Shown piece after piece: positions 1-10,878 of a stretch of DNA of 64,000 nucleotides. Position 1 is the stretch's first letter. Each line of letters starts with the position of its first letter. Both the position numbers and the translations under genes were made by a program. This stretch comes from Laccaria trichodermophora. Lineage: Eukaryota > Basidiomycota > Agaricomycetes > Agaricales > Hydnangiaceae. Where the stretch lies: assembly GCA_018417955.1 (NCBI GenBank), contig JACTVC010000004.1, forward strand, positions 124,001 to 188,000, written 5' to 3'. A model generated the notes under the pieces. That model was not told the origin of the DNA, searched no databases, and was given only the letters and a program-made list of their open reading frames with translations.

Positions 1-926
1 TTGTATTGTTCCTTTGATTGACGCGGAAGTTGAAGCAGGCGTTGGGTTAGGACGGGGTAACATGTTGGAAATAATTGGGAACAAGTCAATCAGTGGTATC
101 CTGGGAAGCTGTAGGAGGAAGGGTAAAACAAGAAAGAGGATGTTTCGGATTAGAAGTAAGGTGTCGTGCCACTATATTTGTCCATCAGTTGCATTTAAAA
201 TTTGGGATGCAGGTGGCTTGCCATTATTATCCGTAAAAAGAATTTATCATCCGTTGGGTTAATCGCAACAGGGACTGTGAGGAGCCAATACGCTTCAATG
301 AGTCCTGCTAGAATGAGGGTGCCTATTCCGATAGAACGAAGGTGGGCAAGTGGTGTTGTTGGGAGCGTGAAGAGCTTCGGAAACATGATTTAACCAAAGC
401 TTTTAAAGAGATAAAAAATAACTTACGCCGATGACTGCGACTTCACGAACATATGAAAGCAAGGGACGTGGAAGTGCATAAAGCGCGTAATCACCAAGAG
501 ATTGGCAGTAATCACAGGTGGCAAAGACGTCGTGTCCGAATCTAATAGCGTCCTCTCAGTCAAAAATGGAGATCATGGGTAGACCATAATAACTCACCGA
601 ACATAAAGTCTCCTCACTTCCAACAACTTCAGCTTCGTCAAAACACGATCCGTCTCGGGTGGCAACACCGTATCGCTCGTCCGCTGCAAAAGAATGGCCC
701 GAATAGAGTCGGAAGGGGTGTTCAGCGGTAACTTGAGCTCAGTGAAGATGTTTTGAGGCGAGTTGACCAGTAACGTGTGCAGAGAGTAGAGCGTGTGTAC
801 TAGAAGGGCTAGTGAGAGCAGAGATCGCAGTAGCCGCGGTTTCCTAGATATTTGGAAGAGCCACGGGGTAGATAAGCATAGTGAGATGGAAAGAAAGACG
901 GGGGTGCTAACGAGCCCCATGATCAT
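1..926 (-). CDS. Conserved fungal multi-pass membrane protein, 3' end cut by window edge
   Basis: The start ATG lies at 924-926. Exon 1 encodes a hydrophobic N-terminus (about residues 1-50) and runs to 598. An intron at 542-597 leads to exon 2, which encodes a conserved block with a GHDVF..C..C core followed by YALPRP. Exon 3 (about 222-375) carries a further membrane helix. It appears to end at a GC..AG intron whose donor is GCAAGC, and the next exon reads WHDTLLLIRN plus another hydrophobic helix before the window ends. This pattern (helices, Cys-x2-Cys block, more helices) resembles an uncharacterised conserved fungal membrane protein family that I recall only loosely. No function can be assigned. 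It is divergent to the HNH gene, with about 117 bp between the two start codons, so they probably share a promoter region. Confidence 0.6.
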
Positions 927-1043
927 GACGGACGGCGAAGAGAAGTGCTTGCTTCACCACTGGCGGGCATGGGGAAGCGCATTGAGACTCCGATTTAGGA
1001 GTCCGCGCGACGCGCCTGGCTTTGCTTCGAGCAAGCATCTAGA

Positions 1044-2410
1044 ATGGTGTCCCAAGTCCCAAATTATCCTTTGGCGCTCTTGAATCTAATGGAAGAGGGT
1101 TATGTATCCGCTGGAAAGCCCCCTCTCGGAATTGCCACGCGTTTCGGCATAGAATCGTCTATGTTCAAGGTACCGGCACATAGATTACTGCAAGCTCTGC
1201 TCATCCACTCGCCATCACCAAAAACTATCGCTAAAGAGTTTCTAAGTGAACTTGGAAAGTGTGGGAATCCACTTGTAAAAACCTTGGGTGTGCTGCATCG
1301 ATTTGATTTTCGGTCTCAGCTCATCTTGTTGGACGTGTTCGAAGCCGAGGAGGTGTATAGCGAGGTTTCCACTTTGGCCGTGGATGATTGGGCAGTTACA
1401 GTTCTCCAAAGCCTTCAGGAGCACGCTGGCGACCTCTCGACCGTTACGCAGCTGGGGAGTCATTACTTGACCCATCTGGTAATCGCATGTGAGTGGGTCT
1501 TTCGCCGTAAGATAACCAACTGACAGTCTACCTTTTCAAGTTCGAAACCCCGGGGGACCAAAGACCCCTCAAGATAGTATTCCCTTTACTCCAAAACACA
1601 GGCACATCGAGGAGATCGAGGAATTGTCAGAACAAGCTAAGAAGAGTCAATCGGCTTTGAAGGATTTGGCAAGTTCGACCAGTCGACTCTTCGGATATCA
1701 GGCTAAGGTCCATTGAGGTCATGCTCCGCGATGGCGACGACTGCCCGGTTACAGGGTTTTCCTTCTTCCCTCCCTCTTATGTGCCATCCCGCTGCGCTCA
1801 TCTCATCCCGTTTTCTACACGCTCAAAGGTAGTTCTATATTATCTCTTGGATGATGCATTTCCTTATTTGTATATTTCTCTAGCCACAAACATTTTTAGC
1901 GATTGAAACGTTTACAGGCTTCGCGTTGGACGCTGAAACAATACAGAACTATCTAAACGATCCGCGCAACGCGCTGAACCTCGAGATTGGTGCTCACGAA
2001 ATAATGAATAAGCACCTGGCCTGGGGAATTGAAGCGATACTTTCTAATGATCAAGTAATTTTTTTTTCGTTTTGCTTGCGATCTTGAATTCACATATTAC
2101 ATAGTGGAAATACTATTATAGAACTGTTCGACCGGATCGGTTGTGCGCCACTATAAAGCTAAAAGACCGTGATGAAATACACTTGGGGACAGGCATCGGT
2201 GGTCCCCAAATCGCACTCCCCGATCCCAGGATCTGCAACATTCACCTGGCAGTCAGTCGAGTATCTTACGCCTGCGGAGTCTCTGAAATTTTTGATCAAT
2301 TCATTGATGATGAAGACGAGGAAGGATACGAACTCCCTGTCTATTTCGGTGCTCCATTTGTACCTGATGATGTATTGATGCGCAAGCTTGAAACATCGTT
2401 AATTTGTTAA
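1044..2410 (+). CDS. HNH_2-type nuclease-domain protein, possibly frameshifted
   Basis: This resembles the large Agaricomycete family with an HNH_2 endonuclease domain. Exon 1 is 1044-1488, joined through GTGAGT to an exon beginning at 1541. Recognisable landmarks are a DDCPVTGF block (first Cys and the TG), RCAHLIPF (the H of HNH), then NDPRNALNL...GAHEIMNKH (N and second H). The C-terminal stretch from 2141 reads IALPDPRICNIHLAVSRV and stops at 2410. Introns are clear near 1830-1893 and 2056-2122. Between 1603 and 1718 the coiled stretch EEIEELSEQ and the HNH core sit in different frames. No convincing intron joins them, and a 10-nt difference would restore the frame, so a short duplication or a missed intron is possible. 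Nuclease activity is unproven; many family members are uncharacterised. Confidence 0.6.
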
Positions 2411-4060
2411 TATGGGCGCCTTCCACGATCACATCAGACAATCGACATGTCCACTCTTGGCCAGCTACATCTTCCAGACATCGCATCATCCAAATATCAG
2501 CAGTCACATTTTGCATCGTTGTGCGAGATCAGTTTCACGTCCCTTTTATTCTTGTCTCTTACGGCTTCGCAGATCTTTGCTTAAGTCGACCCCACACCCA
2601 CTATTATATGGGCGATATCATTTCACCAAGTGCGCAAGAATCCTGCCCCACCGGTGTCAACAAAGTCAGCATCAATTTCCATGAACCCCATAGCCTATTG
2701 CAGATGCAGGCAGGGAGGCTCAACAACATATGGCGATCCCAGGCTGGTTATTCCCGGCCATTTACGAGCCAACTATTCATCAATGGATCAACTGCTTGTT
2801 CATCCACACCAAGAAGGTATTGTTCATACTTATACGCAGTCTTTATGTGCTCTGACAGAAATTATACAAGGCGTCCCTGGTCCACAAGAGGATTTCCGGT
2901 GCTTCTGTGGACAAGTGCATGCTCCATGTCTGGTCACAGCTGTTGATAAAGAAGATAACTATCTTCTTTGCCACGTAGACATCGGAGTGACACGTCCACA
3001 TTGAGTGAGTACGTCCGTCAAACAAGAAATTAACCCCCACGACGTCAGTTTGTAACCCAGATCGAATTTGGAAAGAGGGCGCCAGTCGTCACTATTCGTC
3101 AACGAGCACTTCGCTATCATGAATTTCCCTTGGTGAGTTACCCTTTCTTTTTTTTATTCTCCCTTTCGTGATGGACTTCAGTCCTATATTTCTAAACGAA
3201 GGCAAGCAACTTGTAGACACATCTCCACTGATCTCTTTGTCTTTATCAAACCAGGACCATATCACAAATCGCTAACCCTTCTTTTATTAGGCCCCCTTGT
3301 TCTTCAAACAAATGGCTTGCGCTGGACCTTCAAAGGTCCCTGTGGAGGTTGTGTGCACATGCTGATTCGAAAACTCATGGGAAGCCTTGAATGATAATCC
3401 CTGCTTGTCCACCTCCCGACGCTGCCTATCCTGACGTTGTCTCGACACCATTCCCCATTTGTTAGCCGCGGGCTCATGTGTGGCCATCCGAAATCCTATC
3501 ATGATACATGACCTTTACTCAAAGTTGTACATTGCCCACCCTCCTGTCATGCAACGTCTTCCCGCTTGTCGCTAGAGCTGACCAAAGCTTTGAATAATTG
3601 CCCTCGCTGCGCTAGCTGCTTTGGTTCCACCAGGTGACCTGCAAGATATGGTTTACCATCTGTTTTCCTCGGCTGTTTCCTCAGCTTTCCTGCTTCTGAG
3701 TAAGCTTGAATGACGGAAGGACCTGGTCGTCGACGTTTATGGCAACTTAGGAAATTCGTTCCTCGCCTCCTCACTCACAGAACCCGTCTTGCGTACGTTC
3801 ACAGTTCCATTGATGAACTCAGTGAAGCACAAGCCCGCTATCTGTCATCTCGCTTGCGGCGGCGGTATGAAGCACTTTTGGGGTCTCGAGGAAACACGTG
3901 GTGTCCGAGTCCTCAAGATCTTCCTCGAGAATGTCATCCGGAACCCCGCTGCGGCGGTAGCCTCCTTTCGGCGCAAGAGGGGTCAAACATAGGAGATGGG
4001 GTAAACTAGTCAAGGTAGGAGTCATTGGCAGTGCACAGTCGAAAACGATCGTTGGCAATG
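2411..4060. other. Intergenic stretch without a recognisable gene
   Basis: Several unrelated short open frames occur here. The longest, about 2630-3004 on the plus strand, has a few cysteines (DFRCFCGQ) but matches no family I know. Positions about 3130-3300 hold a diverged copy of a dispersed repeat also found near 23.5 and 26.0 kb (GTGAGTT-like start, then a block reading roughly ACTTCAGTCCT and AAGCAACTTGTAGACAC). I see no supported coding region. Confidence 0.4.
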
Positions 4061-4061
4061 C

Positions 4062-4070
4062 TATATAAAC
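4062..4070 (+). promoter_or_regulatory. TATA box of papain-like gene
   Basis: A TATATAAAC motif lies about 50 bp upstream of the ATG at 4117, a normal position for a fungal TATA element. Confidence 0.5.
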
Positions 4071-4116
4071 CTAACTCCCTCCACTTCCCTTAGTCTGAAC
4101 TGGAACACCAAACACG

Positions 4117-5242
4117 ATGTCGATGCCAGCTGTTTTGGAGGGCGGTTGGATGGTGAGTGATATGTCACTGCTTACGTTGTGACCGTTAAACGTTAAACCC
4201 CTGCAAGTTAAACGACTTGAGTGATTGGGAGGACCTTCCCGTTGGTTGGGTACCTTTAGATCCCGGTTGGGTACCTTTAGATCCCGATGACCCTTCCACC
4301 AAGCGCCCTAAAGACGACGACGACGACGACATTGGCATCCCTCCCGCTGGTTGGATACCTGATTCCCTTGATGACCGCGACTACTTCTATGTCTCTCCTG
4401 CAAAAAACTCTTTGAAACCCCTGGTTGATCTACGCACCAGCCCATATTTTGGCCCCGTCTTCGACCAAGGCACCGTCGTCGGAAGCTGCACTGCCAATGC
4501 AATCGCTTCTGCCTTGGCCATGGTGCTTAAGAAACACAAACAAGACGTTTATGACTCCTTCATCCCCTCCCGACTCTTTATCTGGTACAACGAGCGGGAG
4601 ATGTTATCAAGTGACCGAGTCAGGATAAACAGCGGAGCTCGTTTGCGCGACGGGTTGAAGAGCATCGCAGTCACCGGCGTGTGCTCTGAGGAGGACTGGC
4701 CATATGAGCCATGTGGCGTTTACGACAAGAGCACCGGCATCTTCGTCGATGCTGCGCGAGCCGCTACGAAGCCCCCTGCCTCGGCCTTCAGGAACGCTTT
4801 CAAACACGAAGCTATCCAGTACCTAAGGATTGAACACGATCTCAATCTCCTGCGCGCCTGTCTCGATGAGGGGTACCCGTTTGTGTTTGGTCTTAAGCTT
4901 CACGGTTCTATGGAGGCGATTCCTGGGTCTGAGGATGAGTTCTTGCCGATTGGCCTTGCAGTCGTGGCGGTCGGGTACGATGATTCCAAGGGCCACTTTA
5001 TAGTTCAACGTTCATGGGGTGCTAGGTGGCGCGATGATGGGTTTTTCAGAATCCCTTATGACTACCTTCTCCAGGAGCACGAGTGCAACGACTTTTGGAC
5101 CATCCGTATCTTGACTTCATTTTGCAAGTCGTTGGGGGTAACTCTTGTTCAGTACCCCTCTTTAGCTACTGGCCTGCATTCTAATGTACATCACACACAG
5201 TGTTGGAATTGCATGAGCGTCGCCCAAACGTCTTCTACGTAG
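4117..5242 (+). CDS. Papain-fold (C1-like) peptidase homologue, probably inactive
   Basis: Exon 1 (4117-4152) encodes 12 residues ending GGWM. A 55-nt intron (4153-4207, GTGAGT donor) joins in frame to 4208. The N-terminus has a short tandem repeat, GWVPLDP twice, and a run of six aspartates. The C1 peptidase core follows: DQGTVVGSCTANAIASAL contains the nucleophile Cys, and later come GYPFVFGLKLH and AVGYDDSKGHFIVQRSWGARW. In active relatives of this compact bacterial-type C1 family the segment before AVGYDD is GGHAV, with the catalytic His, and the Trp-Gly motif reads NSWG, with the catalytic Asn. Here those positions read GLAV and RSWG, so His and Asn are both replaced although the Cys remains. 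No signal peptide is visible, so the protein is probably cytosolic. A binding role or recent decay is inferred. Confidence 0.75.
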
Positions 5243-5612
5243 TCCTATGCCCTACATTCCGGTCTCACCATCGCCATACTTCTTTCTCCGTCCTTGTTCT
5301 CCTATTCCACCCATATCCTGCAGTATCGACTACTTGGTGTAAATGTCGTTCCTCTCCTGCCAGTTATAATGAATTTGTTTTTACAAATAACTCATATGTA
5401 CATCTGTAGTACGGGCGTCTACCTAGTAAAGTGCAAAATTGATCGCGGACCCAAACTAAACACTCTGACCTTGCCCTTTACAGCTTGCTTTCTCTCCAAA
5501 GATGTGACACTTTTTCCAAGTCTTTCGTCTGCGGGGATTTCGGTTTGGTCTGGTTTCCTCACAACACTGGTCTCAATTAGGGACAAACAGGTGACGAGGA
5601 CGTTGAAGAGCA

Positions 5613-7367
5613 ATGACGACGACGCTATTGTCTGGAGTCATGTCTCGTCTCTCATCCACCCTTGGGCGTAAAGGCCAGCTCAACTATCCGGGAATAACAT
5701 TCGCGTCCAAGAAATGTGCAGAGAGTCTCCTCTTGAAGGATGCTGAGACACACCACTGCTTTTTCCGCACCGCTGGGCTACATAACCACCTGAGCCATCA
5801 GTAAGTCTCGTCTTATCGTGGAGAACCTGGATTTCGACAACGTATCTTCAGTATTCTCGCAGCTTATGACTTGGGAGCGCCCGCTGGGCTTTTGCAAAAG
5901 ATATATCATGACGAAGCTCGCATCCAACGACCCATTATTTGGGAAGAGAAAGACAAGGCGATATTAGTCACTGAAGATAACTGGGTCCAGTACCTCGGTA
6001 ATTCAAGGTCATTCCTCTCATCTGGGATCGCTTCACAATTCTAATTTGGATTATTGCAGTGCCTATGCTTCATTTGTAAAGTTCTTTGCCGAACAGATCG
6101 AGGCCTTCGGCTCAACCGCAACTCTGGAACGATTTGTGTTCGATAGTGAGAAATCTGGAGCCCATATGCTGGCCCGTCTCATGAGCGGCGCGTGAGTTTC
6201 TGCCAGTTTACTTGTTGATGAGGGTGCAAATAAGGCGATTCTAGACTTCATCCCCTAATCATTGTTGGGGTAAGTAAAATGCGGATTCTTTTTTTTTCTT
6301 TCTCTTATCTGACTCATATCGCCTTCTAGTATGGCGCAGAATTTGCAAACGATACAATTATCGCCACAGGCAAGTGACCGTATACTATTCGAGGATCAAC
6401 CCCTTCAACCATTGGTTCAGGTCTTGCCCAAACTGCGGTACATAATCCTGTGGATGCTAGGATCTTAAAGTTCCAGGATATCCAGAGGACGACTTCAACG
6501 CCCAAGGGCACTGGGAGACAACCCGACAAAGGGCTTTCCCTACTCGAAATTATACGACAAATCTACGATTCAGACATTCTCCATCCCGTCCTACCATATG
6601 ATCCTAACGCATTGATCAACGCTCGTCTGAAGGCAGCTCTAACCGGTGGTAGAGCAGAAGAAATAGTGCGCATCTGCTCCCAGTACCAACTTTCCGAAAC
6701 GGCCGGAGAAGACGAATTGAAAGCAAAGGTGGAAGAAATCATGTGGGTCGCTACTCTCCTCATGGCTGGTACAGGAAAGGCGGGCAGAAAACCAAGGCTC
6801 GATTTCTTCCTCATGCATATCGTCACATCGTCCCTATTCCTCCTTCCCATTCTCAACACTCTGAAAAAGACGGTCCATAGGGCCGACATTCTTCGGTCAT
6901 ACATCGCCGTTCTTGTCCTTTTGCTGCTTTCTCGAGGACGCCCTAGGATTAATCCAGAATTACTGATGTCGTATACGGATACGCCTCGACCTACGTCGCG
7001 TGCGGCCCCCAGCAAGTCGGCTCTAGGGAATCCACAAGTCGATGAAGATTATACCCCTTGGCCAGCGATGGTAGAAGATGTTCTATATGCTCCGGACTCT
7101 CATGTTGTTAAAACGCTGCGAACTTTACTCTTTGCTGCGCAACATTACGGTGATACTCCTCCAGGAGGTGCTATTGGCGCTTTTAGGCCGGGAGAAGAAG
7201 AGGCGATCCAAACGCATAATGGTACATCAAAAATGGACGGCACAATTTTTAGTAGGGCTGCAGGGTTGGTTATGGACTCTATGGGTTGGGTTTCGCATGG
7301 ACAGCCAGCAGGGGAGTGGGATAGGAGTGCTTTGGGGTGGGATGCTGCATGGGATTCAGGTGATTGA
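5613..7367 (+). CDS. Questin oxidase-like (AflY/HypX family, DUF4243) protein
   Basis: Exons fitted by hand are 5613-5800, 5852-6007, 6060-6191, 6245-6269, 6330-6369 and 6421-7367, giving about 495 residues, normal for the family. Diagnostic blocks are HNHLSHHILAAYDLGAP, NWVQYLG, AYASFVKFF, MLARLMSGALHPLIIVGYGAEF and GLAQTAVH. Together they match the questin-oxidase-like family (PF14027), which includes Aspergillus AflY and GedK-type Baeyer-Villiger oxidases of anthraquinone/xanthone pathways. The fifth intron (6370-6420) appears to use a GC donor (GCAAGT), with a normal TTCAG acceptor. No polyketide synthase or other biosynthetic partner is visible nearby, so this looks like a stand-alone member; the substrate is unknown. 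Confidence 0.85.
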
Positions 7368-7470
7368 GGCCTCATTGAGGACTGTACTTGTATTTTGTAC
7401 TTGACGTGTAGACATGTTTCAACTAAAGGATCGATTGTTGCGATTGCGTTCTAAGAGTGGGAAGAATGTT

Positions 7471-8763
7471 CTATGACCATATACTCTGCTCAGGCCCATG
7501 CTCGGTCCTCACGATTCCCCGCTTGGTACACATTGGCAAGCGAGTGTAGACCAAATATTCAAAGTGCTCTAACACGTCCCATCCTTCATCTTCCATGCTA
7601 GCTACATAGGGCACGGCCATACTGAAGGTTAGTTTCTGTAGCTTCGAAAAAGAAGGAAGGTTGAAAATCCTGTCGAGTTCCTTCCAGTTGAGTGTCAGTT
7701 CTAGAGAGTCTGTGTCCGACAGGAGGAAACGGAGTTTGACCGCCACTAGGGAGTCTGAGGATACTTTCGAAAGGAAGGGAGCAACCCAGGAGAGGTCGTA
7801 TGGTAGCCAAACGCCCATCGCAAGCTGGTCCAGGATGCCAACGACGATGGTAACTTCACGTAGTTTGGTAAATTCACCCAAATCAAATTCCCTGTGCGTC
7901 GTATCTGAAAGAGTTATCAGATGTTTATGGGAGGGCACAGCAAACATAGCATACTCCGATGCCCAGATATCTCCCTGAAACCCACACGAAAAGCCTCCAC
8001 ATCACGCGCCTTGATCTTTCGCAGGAAGTTTCGGACGCTCGTAGCGTGGTCCGTGTCGATGAACTCAATGGAAACCTTGCGCAACGTGCGGGCGCAGGGT
8101 TGATTAGTGAGCCACTGGGTCAGCGTGTTAGCTGGGGTATCAATCGCGAGTGTTGTCAACCTGCGCGAAAGCGTGAATCTGGCAGAAGGGGGCGCAGCGG
8201 TGTTGGAGTCCCATTGGCATTTATTGGCGGTGAGAGTCGTCAGGAAAGGGAAGGAGCAAATGAATTCCACACATTGAGGAAAAGAAGAAAAGGCGCCTGC
8301 TTTTATCGTCAAGTGCGTGACGGATTGAAAGCCTCGAAAAAAGGAGGCTGTGGTAGTGCCGTCGAGTCTGCTCCATCGCACTCCATGCAGTGTTAGGCTC
8401 GTAACGTGAGTGAGGTGCTTTTCTATGGTAGATAAAGCAGATGGTATCCAGTCACGTTCTTCAGCGATACCTAGGAAAGAGAGATCTCTGATAGATGGCG
8501 CGATCTTTGAACATGGGGATTGCAGCAGATCAAGGAAGTCGGGTATGTTCTTGTGATGCAATTTGATGGGGTATACAAGGTGGTATCTGGCAGAAAAGAC
8601 CCATCGACGCGATACAAGAGAGCAAGCCTTCAGAGCTTCCTTATCGTTGTGTAGATGGTCGATGATGACCTCGACGATTTCGATGGGAACATAAAATTGG
8701 ACTAGGGCCAGGATGACTAGTGCTAAACGATCTAAACAAGATGTAGAATGGCTTACATGGCAT
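7471..8763 (-). CDS. F-box domain protein
   Basis: A seven-base first exon (8757-8763, ATGCCAT) is followed by a 55-nt intron (8702-8756, GTAAGC donor) and a long exon (7955-8701). A 50-nt intron (7905-7954, GTATGC donor) leads to a last exon at 7471-7904. The join gives an N-terminus MPFQFYVPIEIVEVIIDHL followed by NDKEALKACSLVSRRW, the classic Agaricomycete F-box (PIEI...IIDHL...L..CSLVSRRW). The rest is a divergent leucine-rich or beta-strand-rich region (TSLTLHG, THLTIKAG, TTLAID, LREVTIVVG) that probably binds substrate. F-box proteins recruit targets to SCF ubiquitin ligases through Skp1. This family is hugely expanded in mushrooms, and no particular substrate can be proposed. Confidence 0.85.
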
Positions 8764-8938
8764 AGAGACAAATATGATACGCTCTAGCTTGATATTATTG
8801 GAAATCCTGTCCAGCTGGTTCTGGTAGAGGCCGACAGCAGCACTGAACATAGAGTGTGGTGGGAATGAGCGGCAACTAACCGGCAATTCAACTGAAATAG
8901 TACGCGTTAGTCACGGTCGATTTTTGGCCAAGCCCATC

Positions 8939-10664
8939 ATGCGGAATGACAACGACGCTCCTTGCTCCTCTCAGCCCTCTCAATCTACCTGGCATTCAAT
9001 AACTCCCTGGTCGCCTCAATTGAACCTCAGTGTTAGAGAAATAACCTCTGTATCAGCCACCTTCATCCTTTCGTCGGATTTGAATGGCGAATTTGATATT
9101 TCGTTGGCTTCAATCGGCTTCACCGCAGCTGCGGACGACGACGACGACGATGAAGACCAAGAATCCTCGAGCAGCAAGCCATATTTTACTAGGAAAGGTC
9201 CTTCAATCATCACAGAGGCTCTCGCAAAAGGTCTTTCAGTGACCGTCAACGCCACGCCTTGGCAGCGAGTATTCATTCGGATCGATGACAAGGTCGACGA
9301 GGCTGTAATCATTATATACGGACTCATGCCAGGGAGGCAGTACGATATCGATCTCGCCGTCGTGCAGGCTGGTAAGCAGAGCACACTCCGACAGCAAGTG
9401 ATTACTGAAGGCGAGTGATCATATCTGTTATCAACGCATCGATAGCTGAACAAAAGATATTCAAGACGATTCAGATCACGATACAGCAGATGTTCACACA
9501 GATCCTGACTCAATGGACCATTCAACATCGTCCTCGGATCCCCCACAATCCACGCCTTCCACCTCCCCAAGCCGTACAATCCCGAGCACACCACCTCCGC
9601 TGACTGCAGCCGCGCCCCAGATCACGCTGGAGGACCGACTCAGCCAGCTTCGTCACGCGCTATCCCTCGCAGAGGCTGAACGCGAGAGCCTCGCGTCGTC
9701 GCTGAAAACAGCGAGACGGGATGCTCAAAAAGCCGATGCAGCTTTACGGTCCGAAATGGACATCCTGAAGCGTGCATCGGAAAAAAACGCAGCTGGCGAG
9801 CACAGAGCAAAGCAGAAGATATTGGCGCTTCAGGAGGCCGTCAAACGCGCACAGGCTGCTATGCGGGAGACGGAGGAGATGGTAAAAGAGCTGGAAGAAC
9901 AACTTCCTGAGCTGTTGAAGCAAAAATCCGCAAAGGAGGAGGAGTACGCAAAAGTGAAGGCAGAGGCTGATCTTGTGCGAAGGGAGAGAGATTGTGCGTC
10001 GGAGAAGGAGAAAAAGAGGTTGGAAGCCATGAGGGTTGAGCTGGCTGGGTTGAACAACAAGCTGGAGAGACTTAGTGGGAAGAGAGAAAAGCTCGAGGTT
10101 GGGACGATACCCGACTTGGAGGAGCAGTTGAAGGAGGTTGAAAGGGAGATCGAGGTCGAGCGTTTGAGTGACCAAGTGGATTACTCGGCGTACGTTCTAC
10201 CACGACCGCGCCAACAAAGTCTGGGTGCAAGTTCTGGGCCAGGTCCCATAAGCCGACCGTCACCAGCTCATATTCATCGACCTGACGGCAATCATTCACC
10301 TAGTTCAACAACTGGTCTTGGGGGGCACTGGAATATATCACCGCGGCACCATAATCCGCGATCCTCGTCCCTGCAACAACACACCCCGACGATCCTTGCA
10401 AACCCAATGCAACGTCGATCATCCCTTAAATCCACGACGACACCGACAACGCCTACATCGCCTTCGCCGACCGCGACTAGTACGGCAATTACATCAACGT
10501 TATCGAGCCGTGCTGCATCGTTTGAACCCGGTAGACCCCTGAAGGGAACAACTACAGCTACGACCTCTGGGTTCTCAGTATCCCCGATACCAATACAGAG
10601 ACCAACGGGGGCGGCTCAGAGTAATAGCATCGGTTTGAAGACACAGCGGACTGGAACTCACTGA
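8939..10664 (+). CDS. Conserved basidiomycete protein with N-terminal domain and central coiled coil
   Basis: The preferred start is ATG 8939, just before WHSITPWSPQLNL. Exon 1 encodes about 145 residues with a beta-rich domain (TFILSSDLNGEFDISL, WQRVFIRIDD, AIIIYGLMPGRQYDIDLAVVQ) interrupted by a run of aspartates. An intron from 9372 (GTAAGC) to a tandem CAGCAG acceptor (9484-9489) joins in frame to a Ser/Thr/Pro-rich linker. A long charged coiled coil follows (roughly 9640-10160: ERESLASSLKTARRDAQ...LEEQLKEVEREIEVERL), and then a disordered Ser/Thr/Pro-rich tail ending at 10664. This looks like a conserved uncharacterised basidiomycete family. A scaffold or cytoskeleton role is only a guess from the coiled coil. 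Confidence 0.75.
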
Positions 10665-10878
10665 GAGGATTGTTAGTAGTAGAATTTAATGATTGTGCTC
10701 CTAATGTGTAGCAATTTAATTTATATCTAGTTTGTACTTACGAAGGCTTGAAGGTGAAAGATTAATTTTACAAACACCTCTGACGATTTACAATCCAAGC
10801 AATGGACTTCTGGCGCTTGAAGTACACAAGCCTTCTAACTTCTAAGTAGCCAGTTACATTTGCCTGATGTCGTGAAGC

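Noticed and set aside
2404..3004. Protein-coding genes in overlapping open frames
   Set aside because: Three frames are open at once with no domain, no splice support and no codon bias. This is most likely chance.
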